This document shows, piece after piece, positions 35,751 to 45,180 of a stretch of DNA of 63,327 nucleotides. Within the stretch, counting starts at the first letter, position 1. Every line of letters begins with the position of its first letter. The translations under genes and the position numbers were made by a program. The notes beneath the pieces were generated by a model that was given only the letters and a program-made list of their open reading frames with translations, ran no database searches and was not told where the DNA came from. The DNA is taken from assembly GCA_045586405.1 (NCBI GenBank), contig JAZNAG010000017.1, forward strand, positions 1-63,327, given 5' to 3'. This DNA is from SIG607 sp045586405. GTDB lineage: Bacteria > Bacillota > Clostridia > Oscillospirales > Acutalibacteraceae.

Positions 35751-36068
35751 ATGACCGAAGTTAAGTTTTTTGCTGAAAAGGGAAAGCTTTGCGGCTTCTC
35801 TATCAGCGGTCACAGCTCTGTCAACTGTGACGATGACGAAGGAAAGCTTGTCTGCTCTGCAGTTTCGTCTGCGGCTTATATGACAGCCAATACAATTACC
35901 GAAATAATAGGCGAGAAAGCCGAAATTGTTGAGAGTGATGCAAAACTCTCTTTAAAGGTAAAAAAACCTGACGCTAAAACTGTAGCGGTTTTAGAAGGGT
36001 TAAAGCTTCATTTAGAGCAGTTGTCTTTCCAGTATAATGACAGAATATCTATCCTTTCGGAGGTGTAG
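35751..36068 (+). CDS. prp: Ribosomal-processing cysteine protease Prp
   Basis: A 105-residue YsxB-type protease. The catalytic His is in FSISGHSS and the Cys in LVCSAVSSAAYMT. Prp removes the N-terminal extension of L27 in Firmicutes. It lies between rplU and rpmA, 5 bases after rplU and 2 before rpmA. L27 here has the matching cleavage sequence. Confidence 0.95.
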   Translation: MTEVKFFAEKGKLCGFSISGHSSVNCDDDEGKLVCSAVSSAAYMTANTITEIIGEKAEIVESDAKLSLKVKKPDAKTVAVLEGLKLHLEQLSFQYNDRISILSEV

Positions 36069-36070
36069 TC

Positions 36071-36355
36071 ATGTTAAAGATTAACATTCAGTTATTCGCC
36101 CATAAAAAAGGTATGGGTTCTACTAAAAACGGTCGTGACAGTGAATCCAAGCGTCTTGGCGTTAAGCGTGCTGACGGTCAGTTCGTATTAGCAGGCAACA
36201 TTCTTGTTCGCCAGCGCGGAACACACATTCATGCCGGCAATAATGTAGGCAGAGGTTCTGACGATACCTTATTCGCTCTTATCGACGGTAAGGTTAAGTT
36301 TGAGCGTGTAGGCCGTGACCGTAAGCAGGTCAGCATTTACGCTGTAGAGCAATAA
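36071..36355 (+). CDS. rpmA: 50S ribosomal protein L27 with cleavable N-terminus
   Basis: A 94-residue protein near the peptidyl-transferase centre. The N-terminus MLKINIQLFAHKKGMGSTKN holds the Prp site: cleavage is expected after Phe-Ala, leaving HKKG. The body RQRGTHIHAGNNVGRG is typical. Confidence 0.97.
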   Translation: MLKINIQLFAHKKGMGSTKNGRDSESKRLGVKRADGQFVLAGNILVRQRGTHIHAGNNVGRGSDDTLFALIDGKVKFERVGRDRKQVSIYAVEQ

Positions 36356-36360
36356 TTTTT

Positions 36361-36390
36361 AAGGCTCAGGTGGTACCTGAGCCTTTTTTG
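36361..36390 (+). terminator. Terminator after rpmA
   Basis: AAGGCTCAGGT / ACCTGAGCCTT, an 11-bp stem with a 3-base loop and T6 tail, 5 bases after the stop codon. Confidence 0.85.
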
Positions 36391-36416
36391 ACTTTTAAAG
36401 ATTAAGGATTAAATTT

Positions 36417-37694
36417 ATGTTTATTGATGTAGCGAAAATTCATCTTAAAGCCGGTAACGGCGGTAACGGCTGCGTCTCTTTTCACAGAGAAAAGTATGTT
36501 GCTGCAGGCGGCCCCGACGGTGGAGACGGCGGCAGAGGCGGAAATATAATATTTAAAGCTGATGACAACCTTTCCACCCTTGCAGATTTCAGATATAAAA
36601 GAAAATATGCCGCCGAAAACGGTGAAAACGGCAGGGCTTCGCGTTGTACGGGTAAATCTGCTGAGGACCTTTTGATAAGAGTTCCCAGAGGTACCCTTAT
36701 TAAAGATGCCGAAAGCGGTAAAATCATCGCCGATATTTCAGGAGAAGAAGCTGTTATCATAGCCCGTGGCGGTAATGGCGGCTGGGGCAACCAGCATTTT
36801 GCTCACGCTACCCGTCAAATACCTCGTTTTGCAAAACCCGGCGCTCCCGGTGACGAGCTTGATGTAGTTCTTGAACTGAAACTTCTTGCCGATGTTGGCC
36901 TTATCGGCTTTCCAAATGTAGGAAAATCTACCCTTGTTTCTGTGGTAAGTGAGGCAAAACCCAAAATTGCCAATTACCACTTTACTACTCTTACCCCTGT
37001 GCTTGGCGTTGTAAGAATGGGAGAAGGCAGTTCTTTTGTTATGGCGGATATTCCAGGTCTTATTGAGGGCGCAGGCGAGGGCGTTGGTCTTGGTCACGAA
37101 TTTTTAAGACACGTTGAAAGATGCCGTCTGCTTGTTCACGTTATAGATGTTTCGGGCAGCGAGGGCAGAGATCCTATTGAAGATTTTGAAAAAATAAATA
37201 AAGAACTTAAGATTTTCAGCGATGAATTATCACTTCGTCCTCAAATTGTAGTTGCTAACAAGTGCGACTTAACCGATGACGAAACAGTTGAGAAAATTGG
37301 CAAGCATTTTACCGATTTGGGTTATGCCTTTTATCCCATTATGGCGCCTATTAAAGAGGGGACAAGCGAACTTATAAACCATATTGCCGCAACCCTTGCT
37401 ACTTTGCCGCCTATGAAACGATATGAGGCAGAAATTGAACCCTTTGAAACAAATATTGTAAAGAAAGAGCTTCGTACCTTTACCGTTCGTACAGAGAACG
37501 GCGAATTCTATGTTGAAAACTGTGACTGGATTGAGCGTATTATGAACACCGTTGACCCTGATGATTATGAGTCACTTCAGTATTTTGAAAGAGTGCTTCG
37601 TAGCAGCGGTATAATCAACGCCTTAATACGCAAAGGTGTAAAAGAAGGGGATATCGTTCACGTGAACGATTTTGAATTTGAATATGTACTATGA
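36417..37694 (+). CDS. obgE: GTPase Obg/CgtA
   Basis: A 425-residue ribosome-assembly and stress GTPase. The glycine-rich Obg domain opens with FIDVAKIHLKAGNGGNGCVS. The G domain shows GFPNVGKST (G1), DIPGLIEGA (G3) and ANKCDL (G4). A C-terminal OCT domain, found in Firmicutes Obg, covers roughly the last 75 residues. Commonly downstream of rpmA, as here. Confidence 0.96.
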   Translation: MFIDVAKIHLKAGNGGNGCVSFHREKYVAAGGPDGGDGGRGGNIIFKADDNLSTLADFRYKRKYAAENGENGRASRCTGKSAEDLLIRVPRGTLIKDAESGKIIADISGEEAVIIARGGNGGWGNQHFAHATRQIPRFAKPGAPGDELDVVLELKLLADVGLIGFPNVGKSTLVSVVSEAKPKIANYHFTTLTPVLGVVRMGEGSSFVMADIPGLIEGAGEGVGLGHEFLRHVERCRLLVHVIDVSGSEGRDPIEDFEKINKELKIFSDELSLRPQIVVANKCDLTDDETVEKIGKHFTDLGYAFYPIMAPIKEGTSELINHIAATLATLPPMKRYEAEIEPFETNIVKKELRTFTVRTENGEFYVENCDWIERIMNTVDPDDYESLQYFERVLRSSGIINALIRKGVKEGDIVHVNDFEFEYVL

Positions 37695-38085
37695 TAAACA
37701 GAAGGTAAAGCTAATGAATCCGTCGGTGCTGTCCTTTGTGGGCGATGCGGTTTATGCGCTTCTTGTAAGCGAAAGACTTGCGGCGGTTAATCGTCCGTCG
37801 GGTGATTTGCACAGCGCATCGGTAGAGCTTGTGAGTGCCGGCGGACAGGTAAAAGCCTTTGAAATTATAAAGGATAGCCTTAGTGAAGAAGAAATGTCGG
37901 TTTTTAAACGCGGCAGAAATTTTCACACAGGCAGAACGCCTAAAAACGCCAGTGGCAGCGAGTACCACATAGCCACAGGCCTTGAAACCTTGTTCGGTTA
38001 TTTGCATTTATGCGGTGAAGATGATAGGGTTGATGCGCTATTTTCTGCTGTTTTCAGTGAATATTCAAAGAAATATAACGGGTGA
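37684..38085 (+). CDS. mrnC: Mini-ribonuclease III
   Basis: A dimeric RNase III-like nuclease without an RNA-binding domain that matures 23S rRNA ends in Firmicutes. Motifs are SFVGDAVYALLV (acidic active site) and KRGRNFHTGRTPKNASGSEYH, then ATGLETLFGYLHL. The gene overlaps obgE. Possible starts are 37672, 37684 and 37714. The last has GAAGG 8 bases ahead but leaves fewer residues before GDAVY than family members have; 37684 fits the usual length (133 residues). The start is not certain. Confidence 0.88.
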   Translation: MYYDKQKVKLMNPSVLSFVGDAVYALLVSERLAAVNRPSGDLHSASVELVSAGGQVKAFEIIKDSLSEEEMSVFKRGRNFHTGRTPKNASGSEYHIATGLETLFGYLHLCGEDDRVDALFSAVFSEYSKKYNG

Positions 38086-38089
38086 AATT

Positions 38090-38938
38090 ATGAAAAGAAT
38101 AATTAGTATAGTTTTGTTGCTTTTTATGGTAACGGCTCTTTCTTCTTGTAAACAAAAGGTTAAAATTCCTGACAGAGAGGCGCATATGAATAATCAGTCT
38201 ACAGAAACCTATTCGGAGTATAATGAGAGGCTCGAAAAGGAAAAAGCAGAGAAGATAAGCAGGATAAAAAATGCTCAGTGGAAGAAGAACCCTGAAGATT
38301 ATAAGCTTATTGCTTTTACCTTTGACGATGCTCCTTACTATTCGGCAGCCACAGGTAACAACACTGCGACTATTATTGATACCCTTAATAAATATGAGGG
38401 CGCGGGAACGCTGTTTGTGGTTGGCAAAAATATGAATACTAACGGCACGGCTCTTTTAAGTTATGCCGTAGATTTAGGCTTTGAACTCGGCAACCATACT
38501 TATAGCCACGGATACCTTACTTCTCTTGATGAAAACAGCATAAAGAATGAAATAGTTAAGGTAAATGAGGCTGTAAAAGAACAACTTGGTGTAACCGTTA
38601 AGTATGTTCGCCCCGGTTATGGTAGTGTAGATGACAGGGTGTTTAAAGTGACAAAGGAACTTAATATGCCGGTTATTTGGACCGATATTACGGGAATTGC
38701 CGATTACAGCGCCGAAACAACGGCAGAGAGAATAGAAGAAAAGGTTGTTTTGGGTGCTTATGACGGCGCAATAGTCTTGTTTCACGGTCAGATAGATAAT
38801 ACCGCGCAGGCTATGGAGCCTATTTGTAAAAAACTTTACGAGCAGGGCTATCGCTTTGTAACTGTAAGCGAACTTTTTGAGTATAAGGGTATAAAAAATG
38901 TTCCTTGCGACAGGCTTATAAACAATTCTGATTTCTAA
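38090..38938 (+). CDS. Polysaccharide deacetylase lipoprotein, copy 1
   Basis: A 282-residue NodB-domain (CE4) deacetylase. A lipoprotein signal ends in LSSC, so it is anchored outside the membrane. Metal and active-site motifs are FTFDDAP, GNHTYSH and RPGYG, and LFHGQID supplies the late His. It likely removes acetyl groups from peptidoglycan or another cell-wall glycan. The start at 38090 is set by the signal peptide; the longer ORF overlaps mrnC. A close paralogue follows. Confidence 0.9.
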   Translation: MKRIISIVLLLFMVTALSSCKQKVKIPDREAHMNNQSTETYSEYNERLEKEKAEKISRIKNAQWKKNPEDYKLIAFTFDDAPYYSAATGNNTATIIDTLNKYEGAGTLFVVGKNMNTNGTALLSYAVDLGFELGNHTYSHGYLTSLDENSIKNEIVKVNEAVKEQLGVTVKYVRPGYGSVDDRVFKVTKELNMPVIWTDITGIADYSAETTAERIEEKVVLGAYDGAIVLFHGQIDNTAQAMEPICKKLYEQGYRFVTVSELFEYKGIKNVPCDRLINNSDF

Positions 38939-38943
38939 ATGTT

Positions 38944-38973
38944 AAAGCAGTGCCAAATGGCGCTGCTTTTTTT
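38944..38973 (+). terminator. Terminator between the two deacetylase genes
   Basis: AAAGCAGTGCC / GGCGCTGCTTT with one T-G pair, loop AAAT and T7 tail. Confidence 0.75.
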
Positions 38974-38982
38974 ACGGTAAAA

Positions 38983-39011
38983 TTGACTTTTAAGGGCAAA
39001 TATGGTATTAT
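38983..39011 (+). promoter_or_regulatory. Promoter of the second deacetylase gene
   Basis: TTGACT, 17 bases, TATTAT, just after the terminator of copy 1, so the two copies are separately transcribed. Confidence 0.7.
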
Positions 39012-39035
39012 CAATAGATGTAAGGCGGTGTATTT

Positions 39036-39887
39036 GTGAAAAGAATTTTAAGTTTATTTATGGTGCTGAGCATAGTTTTTGCTTTTGCTTCTTGCAAACA
39101 GAAAGTAGTTATTCCCGACAGACAGGCACATATGAATAATCAGTCTGCTGAAACCTTTTCAGAGTATAACGAAAGGGTTGAAAAAGAAAAGCAAGAAAAA
39201 ATAGACAGGGTTAAAAATGCGCAGTGGCGTAATAACCCCGAAGACTATAAACTTATTGCTCTTACTTTTGACGACGCGCCTAATTACAATACTGCACAAA
39301 ACAACAACACCGTAACTATTATTGATACTCTTAACAAGTATGAGGGTGCCGGCACTATCTTTGTGCGGGGCGATAATATTGAGAAAAACGGTACTGTTTT
39401 GCTTTCTTATGCGCTTGAAATGGGATTTGAACTTGGTAACCATACATACAGCCATGAGGACCTTACCTATCTTGACAGGGCGGAAATATATGAACAGGTT
39501 AAAAAAGCCAATGACATCGTGTACGAAAAATTCGGCATAAGAATGAAATACGTACGCCCCGGTTACGGCTATGTTAACGATAATGTGTTTTCGGTAACAA
39601 AGGAACTTAATATGACACCTATATGGACCAGTGACCGTCTGCTATCAAAGGACTATGACAATTTGTCCACGCCTGAGTCTGTGGCAAACACCATTGTCAG
39701 CGGTGCTTTTGACGGCGCAATAGTTATTCTTCATTGTTGGCCAAATAACACAGCGGGTGCCATTGACGATTTGTGCAAACGCCTTTACGATAAAGGCTAT
39801 CGCTTTGTTACATTAAGCGAACTTTTTGAGTATAAAGGTATAAAAAATCTGCCTACAGACTGTTATGTTTACAGTGCGCAGAAGTAG
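39036..39887 (+). CDS. Polysaccharide deacetylase lipoprotein, copy 2
   Basis: A 283-residue paralogue of the preceding gene, with near-identical stretches (AHMNNQS, EYNERxEKEK, LFEYKGIKN). The start is GTG, with AAGGCGGTG upstream. The lipobox is FASC. Catalytic motifs LTFDDAP, GNHTYSH and RPGYG are kept. The late motif is ILHCWPNN in place of LFHGQIDN. Probably a cell-surface glycan deacetylase with its own regulation. Confidence 0.9.
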   Translation: MKRILSLFMVLSIVFAFASCKQKVVIPDRQAHMNNQSAETFSEYNERVEKEKQEKIDRVKNAQWRNNPEDYKLIALTFDDAPNYNTAQNNNTVTIIDTLNKYEGAGTIFVRGDNIEKNGTVLLSYALEMGFELGNHTYSHEDLTYLDRAEIYEQVKKANDIVYEKFGIRMKYVRPGYGYVNDNVFSVTKELNMTPIWTSDRLLSKDYDNLSTPESVANTIVSGAFDGAIVILHCWPNNTAGAIDDLCKRLYDKGYRFVTLSELFEYKGIKNLPTDCYVYSAQK

Positions 39888-39939
39888 AAAAAATAAAAAG
39901 ACTGCTTCCTGAGCAGTTGACGGATTTGTGGTAAATATT

Positions 39940-40386
39940 ATGGATAGTATTGATTTAAAACTTTTAACACAGCTTCACAAAAACGCCCGTACCAGTATAA
40001 AAGAACTGGCTGAATCTGTGTTTTTGTCTTCGCCTGCAACTACTGCAAGAATAGACAAACTGGCAAGCAAGAAAATTATAAAAGGCTTTCACGCCGATGT
40101 TGATTTTGAGGCCCTTGGCGCAAACTGTGTGGCTATTGTCAGCTTTACTGCACAGCGCACTTTGCCCGAAAACTTTAACAGCTTTATAACCGATCACCCC
40201 GGTATTATTGAGTGTTACTGCGTTGCCGGAGAATACACCCATATTATGAAGGTTGCGTTTAAAACGCCAAAAGGCCTTTACGGTTTTGTTCATAATCTTA
40301 ACCGTTACGGCAAAACCGAGGTTAGCATAATAATGGAAAATATGAAAAATATAGGTGATGCAGACATAGAAAAACTGATAGTCTGA
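39940..40386 (+). CDS. Lrp/AsnC-family transcriptional regulator
   Basis: A 148-residue protein. The N-terminal helix-turn-helix reads LLTQLHKNARTSIKELAESV, then SPATTARIDKLASKKIIKGF. A C-terminal RAM-type ligand domain follows (VAGEYTHIMKVAFKT). These regulators respond to amino acids. The ATG at 39940 fits the family; there is no strong ribosome binding site, and the upstream in-frame codons are not conserved-looking. Target unknown. Confidence 0.85.
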   Translation: MDSIDLKLLTQLHKNARTSIKELAESVFLSSPATTARIDKLASKKIIKGFHADVDFEALGANCVAIVSFTAQRTLPENFNSFITDHPGIIECYCVAGEYTHIMKVAFKTPKGLYGFVHNLNRYGKTEVSIIMENMKNIGDADIEKLIV

Positions 40387-40419
40387 GTATAATATAATAT
40401 TATAGTTATAATATTATAC
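40387..40419. repeat. AT-rich inverted repeat upstream of glf
   Basis: GTATAATAT and ATATTATAC are perfect arms separated by 15 bases. It starts within the Lrp stop region and ends at the -35 of the glf promoter. It may be an operator or a weak terminator. Confidence 0.45.
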
Positions 40420-40448
40420 TTGATATTGACCGCAAAAAGTAGTATAAT
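40420..40448 (+). promoter_or_regulatory. Promoter of the surface-polymer locus
   Basis: TTGATA, 17 bases, TATAAT, about 65 bases ahead of glf. Confidence 0.75.
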
Positions 40449-40513
40449 TAGCTTGAATATCTGTATTTTTATGAATTTTATGCTGTTCAATATGAAAAAT
40501 TAGGAGAAAAAGC

Positions 40514-41617
40514 ATGAAAAAATATGATTATATTATTGTCGGCGGAGGACTTTTTGCAGGTACTTTTGCTCATAGTGCCGTAAAGCAGGGTAAGAAGTGT
40601 CTGGTGATAGAAAAAAGAAACCACCTCGGCGGAAATATATACTGTGAAAATATTGAGGATATCAATGTTCACAAATACGGCGCTCATATCTTTCATACAA
40701 GCAATCGCGCTGTGTGGGATTTTGTAAATTCTCTTGTAGAGTTCAACAGATATACAAATTCACCCATTGCAAATTATAAAGGCGAAATTTACAATATGCC
40801 TTTTAATATGAACACATTTTCTAAAATGTGGAGTGACGTAAAAACACCCAAAGAGGCAAAGAAAAGAATTGCCGAGCAGACCGCTAAGATAAAGGGTGAG
40901 CCTCGAAACCTTGAGGAACAGGCCATAAGCCTTGTGGGAGAGGATATTTACAAAAAGCTTGTAAAGGGCTATACCGAAAAGCAGTGGGGAAGAGACTGTA
41001 AAGACCTTCCCGCATTTATAATCAAAAGGCTTCCCGTAAGATATACATACGACAATAACTACTTTAATGATCTTTATCAGGGTATTCCTATCGGTGGGTA
41101 CAATATTCTCATCAATGCTCTCTTTGAGGGCTGTGATGTTGAACTTAACACTGATTATAATGCAAGTAGAGAAAAGTATAACGCTATTGGCGAAAAGATA
41201 CTTTATACCGGAACTCTCGATTCTTTTTATGATTTTAAATTCGGTAAGCTTGAATACAGAAGTTTAAAGTTTGAAACAGAGATTTTAGACGAAGAAAATT
41301 ATCAGGGTGTTGCTGTGGTAAACTACACCGACAGAGAAACTCCGTTTACCCGTATTATTGAGCATAAGCACTTTGAATACGGAACTCAGGAAAAAACGGT
41401 TATTACAAAAGAATATCCTGCCGACTGGCAAGAGGGTATGGAACCGTACTATCCTGTAAATGACGAAAAAAATCAATCCCTTTATAAGCAATATGCTGCT
41501 CTTGCCGAGAATGAGCAAAATGTTATTTTCGGCGGCAGACTTGCAGAATATAAGTATTACGATATGGATAAAGTTATTGAATCGGCTTTCTCACTTATCG
41601 AAAAAGAACTTGCCTAA
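40514..41617 (+). CDS. glf: UDP-galactopyranose mutase
   Basis: A 367-residue FAD enzyme that interconverts UDP-galactopyranose and UDP-galactofuranose, the donor for Galf in capsules and other surface glycans. The FAD motif is YIIVGGGLFAGTFA. EKRNHLGGNIY and HKYGAHIFHT are Glf signatures, and YTEKQWGRDCKDLP and the Arg in RLPVRYTYD follow. First gene of the polymer locus. AGGAGAA precedes the ATG. Confidence 0.95.
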   Translation: MKKYDYIIVGGGLFAGTFAHSAVKQGKKCLVIEKRNHLGGNIYCENIEDINVHKYGAHIFHTSNRAVWDFVNSLVEFNRYTNSPIANYKGEIYNMPFNMNTFSKMWSDVKTPKEAKKRIAEQTAKIKGEPRNLEEQAISLVGEDIYKKLVKGYTEKQWGRDCKDLPAFIIKRLPVRYTYDNNYFNDLYQGIPIGGYNILINALFEGCDVELNTDYNASREKYNAIGEKILYTGTLDSFYDFKFGKLEYRSLKFETEILDEENYQGVAVVNYTDRETPFTRIIEHKHFEYGTQEKTVITKEYPADWQEGMEPYYPVNDEKNQSLYKQYAALAENEQNVIFGGRLAEYKYYDMDKVIESAFSLIEKELA

Positions 41618-41660
41618 AAAGGCGGATTTGAACGTTTTGACTGAATTAGGAGAAATTAGA

Positions 41661-42725
41661 ATGGCAGAAAACAATGTTAAAGTAAGCATAATAATGCCTG
41701 TTTACAAGGTTGAAGACTATGTTGGCAAGGCAATAGAGAGTATTCAGGCTCAGACCTTTACTGAGTGGGAGCTCTTTGCTGTTGATGACGGTTCTCCCGA
41801 TAACAGTGGAAAAATATGCGATGAGTATGCTGAGAAAGACTCTCGTATTAAGGTTATACATCAGGAAAATGCCGGTGCCCCTGCCGCACGAAATGCAGCT
41901 ATTGATTTAGCCGTTGGCGAGTATATGTATTTTATGGACTCTGACGACTGGGCAGAGCCTACAATGCTTGAAGATATGTATAATATTGCCCGTGAAAACG
42001 ACAGACAGCTTGTTATTGCCGGCTATTATATTGATGTTTACTATAACGATGAAGAAAAATATACTCAGGAGTTGTCGGTTGATTCTGTAGTTTTCAAAAC
42101 TCAAAAGCAGTTCAGAGAAAACGCATATCGACTTTTTGATAAAAACCTGCTTTATACTCCTTGGAACAAGCTGTTTTCTTCTCAGTATTTAAAGGAAAAT
42201 AAGATTTATTTTCCCAACACCTTCTGGGACGATTTCCCCTTTAATTTAAGTGTAATAAGGGATATTGAAAGGGTTGCCATAACCGATAAAAAGTACTATC
42301 ATTTTATAAGAAAACGTGCAGAAAGCGAAACAGCGCGTTACAGAAGCGATATGTACGACAAGCGCGAAGAAGAAAACGGTTGGATGAAAGAACTTTACGC
42401 TTACTGGGACATTATGAACAGTGATGTAGAGGAATTTATTGCAAGACGTTATATTGAAAGAGTTGTCGGCTGTATCGAAAACGTTACCAATAAAAACTGT
42501 ACCTTAACTAAAGCCGAGAAAAAGGAACAGGTTAAAAACATTATTTGTTCTGATGAGGCTCAAAGGTCGGTAAGACTTGCAAGACCTAATTCTTTCCATA
42601 TGAAGATGATACTGCTTCCTATAAAATGGAAGAGTGTTTGTCTTGCTTATATGATGGGCCTTATAATTTCTAAGGTTAAATCAACAAACACTAAGCTTTT
42701 TGCCAAGCTGAAAGCAGAAAGATAA
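41661..42725 (+). CDS. Family 2 glycosyltransferase
   Basis: A 354-residue GT-A enzyme. NVKVSIIMPVYKVEDYVGKA and FAVDDGSPDNSG form the nucleotide-sugar site, and YFMDSDDWAEP is the DxD metal motif. The start at 41661 has TTAGGAG upstream; the in-frame ORF extends back into glf. No membrane helices, so it works at the inner face. The sugar transferred is unknown; Galf is possible given glf. Confidence 0.9.
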   Translation: MAENNVKVSIIMPVYKVEDYVGKAIESIQAQTFTEWELFAVDDGSPDNSGKICDEYAEKDSRIKVIHQENAGAPAARNAAIDLAVGEYMYFMDSDDWAEPTMLEDMYNIARENDRQLVIAGYYIDVYYNDEEKYTQELSVDSVVFKTQKQFRENAYRLFDKNLLYTPWNKLFSSQYLKENKIYFPNTFWDDFPFNLSVIRDIERVAITDKKYYHFIRKRAESETARYRSDMYDKREEENGWMKELYAYWDIMNSDVEEFIARRYIERVVGCIENVTNKNCTLTKAEKKEQVKNIICSDEAQRSVRLARPNSFHMKMILLPIKWKSVCLAYMMGLIISKVKSTNTKLFAKLKAER

Positions 42726-42781
42726 AGCGTTCTGTTAACTGCAAATTAGCGGTTATTCAATGATGTGAAAGCGGTTATAAA

Positions 42782-44176
42782 ATGAAAACAACACTGTTAA
42801 ATAAAAATCCATATATAATGGAGCTGCCTTTTAAGATAGTTTATTTTATATTTGCAATTTTTACTTTTTGCAATTTAACTTTTATGCAACCTATTATGTC
42901 GGTGGCAGTTGTTGCTGTTTTGGGTTTTGCCGTACTTGCAGGCATACCCCGACTTATAACTCTTAAGGGGTATTTGGGTACACCGGGGCTGTTTCTTATT
43001 ATTGCTTTTTTGGTTAGCTTTACAGTATCCTTTGTTCTTAATATTAAATACGGTTATTCTGATAATTTTAAGGGACTCATTTGGCTGGCTTTACACTTTT
43101 TCCTGCTGTTTGCCTGTAACTGTAACCGTAGTGAAAAAGAATACAAAAAAGAATTTTCGTTTATTGCGGTTTTTTATCTTATAGTATTCTTTGTTATGTC
43201 TTTTGTCAGCATAATACAGTATGCGGTAGATTATTCACTTGAAAAATATTTTGATAATTACAGTCGCTTGGCAGGTGTAGTTTGGGGCAGATTATGGGGC
43301 GTATACCGCGATCCTAATTATGCAAGTGTTTTTGCCACCGTAGCCTTGATTTTAAGTGTATATTTCATAAGAAAAAGTAAAAATAAAGCAATTAAAATTT
43401 TACTTATTATAAACGGAGTAATTCAGTTTTTGTATATTGCTCTTTCAGGTTCCAGAACAGGTATGGTAGCGCTCTTTATCTGTGTCTTTTTTTATGTTTT
43501 TATGGTTGGAATCAAAAAGAACGAAATAAGACAAAAGCGTAAATTGGCTAACACACTGACTGTTTTACTTGCTGTTTTGGTGGCAAGTGCGGTGGTTTTT
43601 GCCTGTGTTCAGGTTCAGAAAATCAACGCTGAAATTATGGAATACCGCTATTACTCAAATCTGGAAACACCTGATGCTCCCGATTATGAGGACGAACGCC
43701 AACAGGATATAGACAGCGATATAAGTAACAGGCGTTTTGATCTTTGGAAAAGCAGCACCGAGATTTTCTTAAAAAATCCCGTGTTTGGTGTATCCTTCTT
43801 TAATCTTAAGCAGTACGCTTTAGCGGAAATGCCTGATACATATTTGGTCAATAACGACCACGGCGCTTTCAATAATATGCATAATATGATATTTAACATA
43901 CTTTCAGGACAGGGAGCTATTGGTATCATTATTTTTGCAGCCTTTGCTCTTTTTGCTGTGGTTTACATTTTCAAAAACATATTTAAGGTAAACGGTGACG
44001 ATTACGAGTATCTTACAGTAATGCTTATTTGTATTATTGCAAGCGTGGTTTCGTCAATGTTCGTTACCGATTTGGTTTATACCAATTCTCCCACCTCGCT
44101 GATGTTCTGGCTGTTTCTGGGTTATATTTTCCATTACATAAAAAGAAAAAAACTGACAGAGAGTACTTGTAAATGA
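42782..44176 (+). CDS. Wzy-like polysaccharide polymerase / O-antigen ligase family
   Basis: A 464-residue integral membrane protein with about ten to twelve helices and a large outside loop near residues 285-350 (rich in Asp, Tyr and Arg). GSRTGMVALFICVFFYVF and the helix pattern match the Wzy_C/O-antigen ligase family. It would join undecaprenyl-linked repeat units outside the membrane. In operon with Wzx and glycosyltransferases. Confidence 0.8.
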   Translation: MKTTLLNKNPYIMELPFKIVYFIFAIFTFCNLTFMQPIMSVAVVAVLGFAVLAGIPRLITLKGYLGTPGLFLIIAFLVSFTVSFVLNIKYGYSDNFKGLIWLALHFFLLFACNCNRSEKEYKKEFSFIAVFYLIVFFVMSFVSIIQYAVDYSLEKYFDNYSRLAGVVWGRLWGVYRDPNYASVFATVALILSVYFIRKSKNKAIKILLIINGVIQFLYIALSGSRTGMVALFICVFFYVFMVGIKKNEIRQKRKLANTLTVLLAVLVASAVVFACVQVQKINAEIMEYRYYSNLETPDAPDYEDERQQDIDSDISNRRFDLWKSSTEIFLKNPVFGVSFFNLKQYALAEMPDTYLVNNDHGAFNNMHNMIFNILSGQGAIGIIIFAAFALFAVVYIFKNIFKVNGDDYEYLTVMLICIIASVVSSMFVTDLVYTNSPTSLMFWLFLGYIFHYIKRKKLTESTCK

Positions 44177-45159
44177 ACACTAAAATTTCTGTGATTATAC
44201 CGATTTACAAAGCCGAAAAATATTTGAGAGCCTGTTTGGATTCTGTATTAAATCAAAATTTAGATTCTTTTGAGATAATTGCCGTTAATGACGGCTCTCC
44301 CGATGCTTGCGGTGACATTCTTTCAGAGTATTCAAAAAAGTATAGTAATTTAAAGGTTATTACTCAGGAAAATGCCGGTCTTGGCGGTGCAAGAAACACG
44401 GGAATTTTGTCTGCTAAGGGTAAATATCTGCTGTTTTTGGATAGCGACGATACCCTTTGCGGCGGTGCGCTCAGCTTTCTTTATGATACGGCGGAAAAGT
44501 ATGACGGTGATATTGTCAGCTTTGGAATAAACTATATAACAGAAGCCAACGATGTTATTTTAACCTATAAGGCAACGCCTTTTGGTGTAAAATGTATGGC
44601 ACCTTATGAATATCTTTTGGAATTTGCTAATAATTCCTATGCCTGTAACAAGCTTTATAAAGCAGAACTTTTCAAAGACAACAATGTTTCTTTCCCTCAG
44701 CGCGCCTGGTATGAGGACCTGGCAACCGTGCCGAAACTAATACTTAACTGCAAAAATATTGTTTTAACAGATAAGATTTTTTACAACTATCTTCAGCGCT
44801 CAGATTCAATTATGCATGTTTCAAATCAGGACAGAAATATTGAAATGATAGATGCTGTTGACGGTGTTATTAACTACTATAAGAGTAAAAATTGCTTTGA
44901 ACAATATTTTGATATTTTAGAGTATATGGCAATTTTACACCTGCTTGTTTTGGCAACTAACAGGGTCGCCGGTACAGATCCGAAACACGTTTTGCTTAAA
45001 AAGTTTCACCAATATACTAAAAGCAACTTTCCGAATTTTAAAAAGAATAAAAACATAAGCATTAGTTTACCTGTTAGACGTAAATTTATCTATGCTTTTT
45101 CTAAACGTAAAATGTACCGCTGCCTGTATCTGCTAAACAAAATAAATAATATTCGCTGA
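44173..45159 (+). CDS. Family 2 glycosyltransferase, tandem copy 1
   Basis: A 328-residue GT-A enzyme. KISVIIPIYKAEKYLRACLD and VNDGSPDACG give the donor site, GLGGARNTGI follows, and LFLDSDD is the metal motif. The second half (CNKLYKAELFK, WYEDLATVPKL, QRSDSIMH) closely matches the next gene, so the two are tandem duplicates. Overlaps the polymerase gene by 4 bases. Confidence 0.9.
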   Translation: MNTKISVIIPIYKAEKYLRACLDSVLNQNLDSFEIIAVNDGSPDACGDILSEYSKKYSNLKVITQENAGLGGARNTGILSAKGKYLLFLDSDDTLCGGALSFLYDTAEKYDGDIVSFGINYITEANDVILTYKATPFGVKCMAPYEYLLEFANNSYACNKLYKAELFKDNNVSFPQRAWYEDLATVPKLILNCKNIVLTDKIFYNYLQRSDSIMHVSNQDRNIEMIDAVDGVINYYKSKNCFEQYFDILEYMAILHLLVLATNRVAGTDPKHVLLKKFHQYTKSNFPNFKKNKNISISLPVRRKFIYAFSKRKMYRCLYLLNKINNIR

Positions 45160-45180
45160 TTCTTTTACGGAGGAATAATT

